This document shows, one piece after another, positions 58,552 to 64,000 of a stretch of 64,000 nt of DNA. Origin of the DNA: Chiridota heheva (taxonomy: Eukaryota > Echinodermata > Holothuroidea > Apodida > Chiridotidae); contig JAIGNY010001798.1 of assembly GCA_020152595.1 (NCBI GenBank), forward strand, positions 452,501 through 516,500. The letters are read 5' to 3'. The position numbers and the translations under genes were made by a program. Every line of letters begins with the position of its first letter. Position 1 is the stretch's first letter. A model generated the notes under the pieces. That model made no database searches, was not told the origin of the DNA, and was given only the letters and a program-made list of their open reading frames with translations.

Positions 58552-58830
58552 AATCATATAGAGACAAAATCACTCAAATATTATCAGCAACTTTCTCCTA
58601 TTCACCCCACCCCCCCACTTCCGCTTTCAACGGTGTGGGCTTTGCAAGAAAGTAAAAAGAGATGGTACGGAGATTCATAGTTGGTCTGGAGTTGAGTACA
58701 ACACCATAGTACAGGCAAATAAGAACAAATCTACAATCATATAGGGACAAAATCACTAAAACAATATCAGCAGTATTTCTCCCCTCATACCCCCTTTCAA
58801 TGGTGTGTGCTTTAATAGCAAGAGCCTAAA
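58551..58830. repeat. Two-copy tandem repeat, about 187-bp offset
   Basis: AATCATATAG(A/G)GACAAAATC with ATTATCAGCA/AATATCAGCA and CTTTCAA(C/T)GGTGTG occurs at 58551-58640 and again at 58736-58815. Confidence 0.8.
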
Positions 58831-59223
58831 CATAACAAGGCACCACAAAGGCAAAAGTAGAAAGAATATGAAAGCTCTCTGAATGCCTTGTATTTCATGT
58901 GCAGATGTATCAAATGGATTACCAAATATAAAGTGCTCTTATAAGCACCAACCCAACATTTTTTGACTGATAACATAATTTATTTAATTAATTTGAAGAC
59001 TTAAAACCTAGTTTTGTTACATTCTTTGCTTACTTTGAGTGGGACGCTTTTGATGTTCTTGTGGGGCTAGTTTAAGCCAGTTCACACAATGCAGCTTGAA
59101 TAGCACACAGTACATGTCCCTGAGCAAGGGCGCTTATAAAAAACTTCGGGCACCCTGGGCACTTATTACGTCAAATACGGCATGTGTAATAAAAGACACA
59201 AAATTTTAAACAAATGAACCCAC
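58831..59223. other. TRAPPC12 intron sequence next to the donor
   Basis: No repeat or gene is recognised between the 187-bp duplication and the exon. Confidence 0.4.
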
Positions 59224-59296
59224 CTTTTCGGTACTCTTCCGACAGTTCCACCTTGTCTCCATATTCATCTAGACCAGTGCTTAGATTCGAGACTAT
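59224..59296 (-). CDS. TRAPPC12: TRAPPC12 coding exon, most upstream one recognised
   Basis: Acceptor TCTACTTTCAG ends at 59297 and donor GTGGGT starts at 59223. It encodes IVSNLSTGLDEYGDKVELSE then EYRK, plus one base. The next exon completes an alanine codon (K-A-S-L-S). It resembles the ILSNLxxGLxEDG...EExRQAS segment of TRAPPC12 just before the TPR region. The exon is 73 bp and starts in phase 0. It is less conserved than the others, but splice sites and phase agree. Confidence 0.88.
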
Positions 59297-59721
59297 CTGA
59301 AAGTAGACAAAATCCTGTCAATGGCAACCATTTGTAAAACTGACAAGAATATAATCATTTTTGAATAAGATAGACAGAACCACCTTCCTCTTGTAAAAAA
59401 ATGTAAAGTACATATATATAGGATATTACAACTGACTTGCATTTGCATAAAGTGCTGTTGAATATTCAAAAGCAAATTCATTTTGAATTATCTAACCAAT
59501 CACATGACATCACACAACCCTATAAAAGGAAAGGCATTTTTTGTAAGGTTGTGTACAGTTGTCACGAAAGTTTATATAAAAGCACAGACCCCTAGCTTTG
59601 CTGTTTTACAGGGGCAGCCTGCCCTGCCCCTCAGTGGGGTCGCCCTGTCCCCTGGGGGTCCACCCTGCCCCTCATGAGAAAAAAAAATGTTTTTATAGAT
59701 TTTCTTTTTTCACTTAATAAT

Positions 59722-59973
59722 CTTAATTAACCTCATAAAAAAAAAACCTTACGTGGATACAGAAAACAGAATGATAGCATAGTAAGCAATTGTCCTGTTT
59801 GGCTCATGAATGTTCCTTATCAATCAGAAGAGTTTTATTCTGAGGTATGATTATTGCTAAAATCCCAGAGCTTCTTCACCATGGGATTGAGCCTTAAGGG
59901 GGCCCCTGGACTCCATGCCGAAAAGACGTAGCGCTAAGCGTGCGCATTAATGTGCCCCTCAACAAGTCTAGCA
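59722..59973. repeat. 252-bp direct repeat, copy 1
   Basis: From CTTAATTAACCTCATAAA to CAACAAGTCTAGCA. Nearly identical to 60593-60845 (one visible difference: CGAAAAG against CAAAAAAG), so the duplication is recent. Confidence 0.95.
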
Positions 59974-60361
59974 TTCCTACTTAAACCTTAAAGCCCCAGG
60001 TGTTCAAAATGTGACAAAAATAAATCAAATTCTTTAAAATTAATTTTTACAACTTTTCATTCGCAAGTTTAGTTTATATGAATGCTAAGACAATAAAACT
60101 TTAAACAAATAAACAATACAAAAGTCAAAATAAAGAACCGACATAAATATGCAAATTTGCAAATCTTAGGCAAAACTATTTTTTTTTTTGTGAATAATGA
60201 AAATGGAGGATTTTTTTACTTATTTAGATTGTTTGTGAAACTTCCTCTTCAATGATATCATTGTAATTCTTGTTCTTTTTTCTCAAAGCAAAACATGCAA
60301 AAATATTGAAGAAAAAAACAATTAATAATCCCTGCTGTAATCACTCGCAAAAAACAAAACC

Positions 60362-60435
60362 GTGCAACACGGCCGCTATTCGAACCTGGAGCATGCACGT
60401 TGCCACCTCGCACACTATCCACTACACTAGACTGC
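60362..60435 (-). other. tRNA-like segment (tRNA pseudogene or SINE head)
   Basis: On the minus strand, TAGTGGATAGTG resembles box A and AGGTTCGAATAG resembles box B, about 30-40 bp apart. The acceptor stem does not pair convincingly, so I do not call a functional tRNA gene. It lies between the two 252-bp direct repeats. Confidence 0.5.
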
Positions 60436-60592
60436 ATATGTTTCAGTGCATGGGTTTGTTTTTAAACTTAATGGCATGAATAAAGAGGAGATAGTTACTC
60501 TTGCTTTTCAATTGAAAGTATGTAATGTAAGCTTCATCACTATACTTTTGGCATGCAGTAGGTGTACTGCGATCCAGAGTTACGATTTTTTT

Positions 60593-60845
60593 CTTAATTA
60601 ACCTCATAAAAAAAAAACCTTACGTGGATACAGAAAACAGAATGATAGCATAGTAAGCAATTGTCCTGTTTGGCTCATGAATGTTCCTTATCAATCAGAA
60701 GAGTTTTATTCTGAGGTATGATTATTGCTAAAATCCCAGAGCTTCTTCACCATGGGATTGAGCCTTAAGGGGGCCCCTGGACTCCATGCCAAAAAAGACG
60801 TAGCGCTAAGCGTGCGCATTAATGTGCCCCTCAACAAGTCTAGCA
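60593..60845. repeat. 252-bp direct repeat, copy 2
   Basis: Partner of 59722-59973 in the same orientation, 619 bp away. Confidence 0.95.
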
Positions 60846-60877
60846 CCCTGCTCCTTTTTAATTCAAGCTAGGGGTCT

Positions 60878-61544
60878 GAAAAAGTACTTTAAAAGAAAGA
60901 AAATGGTGAAGAAAGCATTAAAAAAAATTATTCTGTGAAGGAGATATTCAAGTTGAAAACTGTCTTATCTGTGTAGAAATGACTGGTGTAGTAAGTCTAC
61001 TATGGAATGTTGACCTCATCCTCACATTCTTAACAGTTGTTCATGTATTTTAAAGAGAATTATTTTAGCTTTTTACTATTTGAATCATTTCTCCCTCAGG
61101 TGGTAAATCATAATTGTTCTTAAGATTCTATTTTACTTATTTCCTGGTATATCCAACAGTTTGTAAGTCCCAAAATTTCAGAAAAAATTAGATAGAATAC
61201 ATTTAGAATATGATAAATCTGAGGCTGTGATGTAACAACTAGTCTGATTTTAGTCACTTTTACAATACTAAAGCAGAACTTAAAACTAATATATATCTCC
61301 TTAACAGAATAAGATGTTTAAATGCATTCTTCACCATTTTGTTTCTTTTGAGTTGCTCTTTCATATAGGATAAACTTGATTGACCACTGAACTAGCCCTT
61401 TACACGGGAAGTGCCGATAAGTCTAGCCTGTTTTCTTCGTAATATTTTGTACTAAAAAATATGTTGTACACACTGTGTGCATATACCTTTTATACTACTA
61501 GGGATACATTATAGTTAAATACATGACACATGCTTTAGTTTGGT
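60878..61544. other. AT-rich sequence, no gene seen
   Basis: No open frame, exon-like peptide or repeat that I can support, although it lies in the presumed upstream part of the TRAPPC12 gene. Confidence 0.45.
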
Positions 61545-64000
61545 TTATCAAAAAAGTTGTTTTGACATATCACATTGTATAGATGCATGGATGCTCTGTT
61601 TTGACATCACATTGTATGGATGCTCTTGTTTTGACATATCACATTGCATAGATGCATGCATGCTATTTTGACATACCACATTGTGTAGATGCATGGATGC
61701 TGTTTTGACATCAAATTGTATACATGCAAGGGTGCTCTGTTTCGACATATCACATTGTATAAATGCATGTATGCTGTTTTGACATACCACATTGTGTAGA
61801 TGCATGGATGCTGTTTTGACATCAAATTGTATACATGCAAGGATGCTCTGTTTCGACATATCACATTGTATAGAAGCATGGATGCTCAGTTTTGACATAT
61901 CACATTGCATACATGCATGCATGCTCTGTTTTTACATATCACATTGTATAGATGCATGAATGTTCTGTTTTGACATATCACATTGTATAGAAGCATGGAT
62001 GCTCAGTTTTGACATATCACATTGCATACATGCATGCATGCTCTGTTTTTCATATCACATTGTATAGATGCATGAATGTTCTGTTTTGACATATCACATT
62101 GTATAGAAGCATGGATGCTCCGTTTTGACATATCACATTGTACAGAAGCATGGATGCTCTGTTTTGACATATCACATTGCATACATGCAAGGATGCTCTG
62201 TTTCGACATATCACATTGTATAGAAGCATGGATGCTCCGTTTTGACATATCACACTGCATAGATGCATGCACATTGTTTTGACATATCACATTGTATAGA
62301 TGCATGGATGCTCAGTTTTGACATATTAAGTATAGATGCATGGATGCTCAGTTTTGACATATCACATTGTATAGATGCATAGATGCTCTGTTTTGACATT
62401 TTACATTGTATAGAAGCATGGATGCTCTGTTTTGACATATCAAGTATAGATGCAAGGATGCTGTTTTACATATCACATTGTATAGATGCATAGATGCTCT
62501 GTTTTGACATTTTACATTGTAAAGAAGCATGGATGCTCTGTTTTGACATATCACATTGTATAGAAGCATGGATGCTCTGTTTGGACATATCACATTGCAT
62601 ACATGCATGCATGCTCTGTTTTTACATATCACATTGTATAGATGCATGAATGTTCTGTTTTGACATATCACATTGTATAGAAGCATATGTGCTCCGTTTT
62701 GACATATCACATTGTACAGAAGCATGGATGCTCTGTTTTGACATATCACATTGCATACATGCATGCATGCTCTGTTTTGATATATCACATCGTATAGATG
62801 CATGGATGCTCTGTTTTGACATATCACATTGTATAGAAGCATGGATGCTCTGTTTTGACATATCACATTGTATAGAAGCATGGATGCTGTTTTGACATAT
62901 CACATTGCATACATGCAAGGATGCTCTGTTTCGACATATCACATTGTATAGAAGCATGGATGCTCCGTTTTGACATATCACACTGCATAGATGCATGCAC
63001 ATTGTTTTGACATATCACATTGTATAGATGCATGGATGCTCAGTTTTGACATATTAAGTATAGATGCATGGATGCTCAGTTTTGACATATCACATTGTAT
63101 AGATGCATAGATGCTCTGTTTTGACATTTTACATTGTATAGAAGCATGGATGCTCTGTTTTGACATATCAAGTATAGATGCAAGGATGCTGTTTTTACAT
63201 ATCACATTGTATAGATGCATAGATGCTCTGTTTTGACATTTTACATTGTAAAGAAGCATGGATGCTCTGTTTTGACATATCACATTGTATAGAAGCATGG
63301 ATGCTCTGTTTGGTGTTTTACATATCACATTGCATACATGCATGCATGTTCTGTTTTGATATATCACATCGTTTTGACATATCACATTGTACAGAAGCAT
63401 GGATGCTCTGTTTTGACATATCAGATGCATGGATGCTCTGTTTTGACATATCACATTGTATAGAAGCATGGATGCTCTGTTTTGACATATCACATTGTAT
63501 AGAAGCATGGATGCTGTTTTGACATATCACATTGCATACATGCATGCATGCTCTGTTTTTACATATCACATTGTATAGATGCATGAATGTTCTGTTTTGA
63601 CATATCACATTGTATAGATGCATGGATGCTCCGTTTTGGCATATCACATTGCATACATGCATGCATGCTCTGTTTTAATATATCACATTGTATAGATGCA
63701 TGGATGCTCTGTTTTGACATATCACATTGTATAGAAGCATGGATGCTCTGTTTTGACATATCACATTGCATACATGCATGCATGCTCTGTTTTGACATAT
63801 CACATTGTATAGAAGCATGTATGCTCTGTTTTGACATATCACATTGCATACATGCATGCATGCTCTGTTTTGATATATCACATCGTATAGATGCATGGAT
63901 GCTCTGTTTTGACATATCACATTGTATAGAAGCATGGATGCTCTGTTTTGACATATCACATTGTATAGAAGCATGGATGCTGTTTTTACATATCACATTG
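61545..64000. repeat. Satellite array, 39-bp unit, to the window end
   Basis: About 62 copies of GATGCTCTGTTTTGACATAT then CACATTGTATAGAAGCATG. Variants are GCATACATGCATGCATGCTC, a shortened ATATTAAGTATAG and a CACACTGCATAG unit. A higher-order period of 728 bp is shown by ACATTGTTTTGACATATCAC at 62271 and 62999. The array continues beyond the window. Confidence 0.96.

Larger units (their letters stand above)
27903..59296 (-). other. TRAPPC12 gene, 3' part (six exons recognised)
   Basis: Six minus-strand exons at 59296-59224, 52307-52234, 45938-45840, 41083-40989, 29648-29561 and 28145-27903 sum to 672 bp, which is 223 codons plus stop. All junctions have AG acceptors and GT donors and keep phase. 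The peptide follows the C-terminal TPR region of trafficking protein particle complex subunit 12, which in animals is part of TRAPPIII, a Rab1 exchange factor acting in ER-Golgi transport and autophagy. Five introns are 1.4, 11.3, 4.8, 6.3 and 6.9 kb and are filled mostly with minisatellites and transposons. The N-terminal part is upstream of 59300 and was not found in the window. Confidence 0.92.
59586..60877. mobile_element. Possible DNA element with 13-bp inverted ends and internal direct repeats
   Basis: AGACCCCTAGCTT at 59586-59598 and its exact complement AAGCTAGGGGTCT ending at 60877 bracket 1.29 kb. Inside are two 252-bp direct repeats and a tRNA-like segment. No target duplication or transposase was found. 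The block could be two separate events. Confidence 0.4.

Noticed and set aside
60362-60435. Functional tRNA gene
   Set aside because: A and B boxes are present, but I could not pair a full acceptor stem. A pseudogene or SINE head is more likely.

Overview
This is eukaryotic, almost certainly animal, nuclear DNA. Exons of a conserved metazoan gene are separated by GT-AG introns, and the rest is minisatellite arrays, DNA transposons, a non-LTR retrotransposon relic and tRNA-derived SINEs. No bacterial operon, rRNA gene or CRISPR array is present. The repeat content fits an invertebrate, probably marine, but I cannot fix the phylum from sequence alone.

Left part (1-10.5 kb): a 3.5-kb array of a 38-bp unit with a ~1.86-kb higher-order duplication; the decayed 3' end of a non-LTR retrotransposon (RNase H C-terminus, minus strand, 3987-4530); minisatellites of about 48, 29 and 64 bp; one minus-strand SINE; and otherwise AT-rich DNA with no gene I can support.

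Middle part (10.5-24.5 kb): a broken hAT-like transposase relic whose coding sequence has been expanded by several minisatellites (24, 18 and 49 bp, then a 34-bp array). Its 3' half is duplicated in tandem. A 7,860-bp DNA transposon (16569-24428) sits inside the second 34-bp array. It has ~650-bp terminal inverted repeats, a 3-bp target duplication (ATG) and a broken coding region (18891-23463) for a protein of roughly 1,500 residues. That protein has Cys/His modules, a central domain with candidate D-D-E residues and a C-terminal FEN/XPG-like (PIN) nuclease domain, and I infer it is Academ-like. An orphan copy of its left end (14477-15123) stops at a perfect 28-bp palindrome.

Right part (27.9-59.3 kb): six minus-strand exons of TRAPPC12, a TRAPPIII tethering-complex subunit. 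They join in perfect phase (672 bp, 223 codons plus stop) and encode the C-terminal TPR region. The introns are very repetitive. They hold arrays with 26-bp (two families), 39-bp, ~58-bp and 33-bp units, a 2.66-kb piggyBac-like element inserted at TTAA inside a 26-bp array, a related 459-bp MITE, a palindromic MITE ending close to a splice donor, a SINE, and a 4.8-kb unidentified element with an unusual GC-richer, degenerate-repeat interior. Beyond the most upstream exon seen there is a 1.3-kb element with short inverted ends and 252-bp direct repeats, then a 39-bp array to the window end. The 5' part of TRAPPC12 lies outside the window or was not recognised.

Many long open frames in this window, including one of 1,538 codons, are minisatellite arrays whose period is a multiple of three. 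They are not genes.
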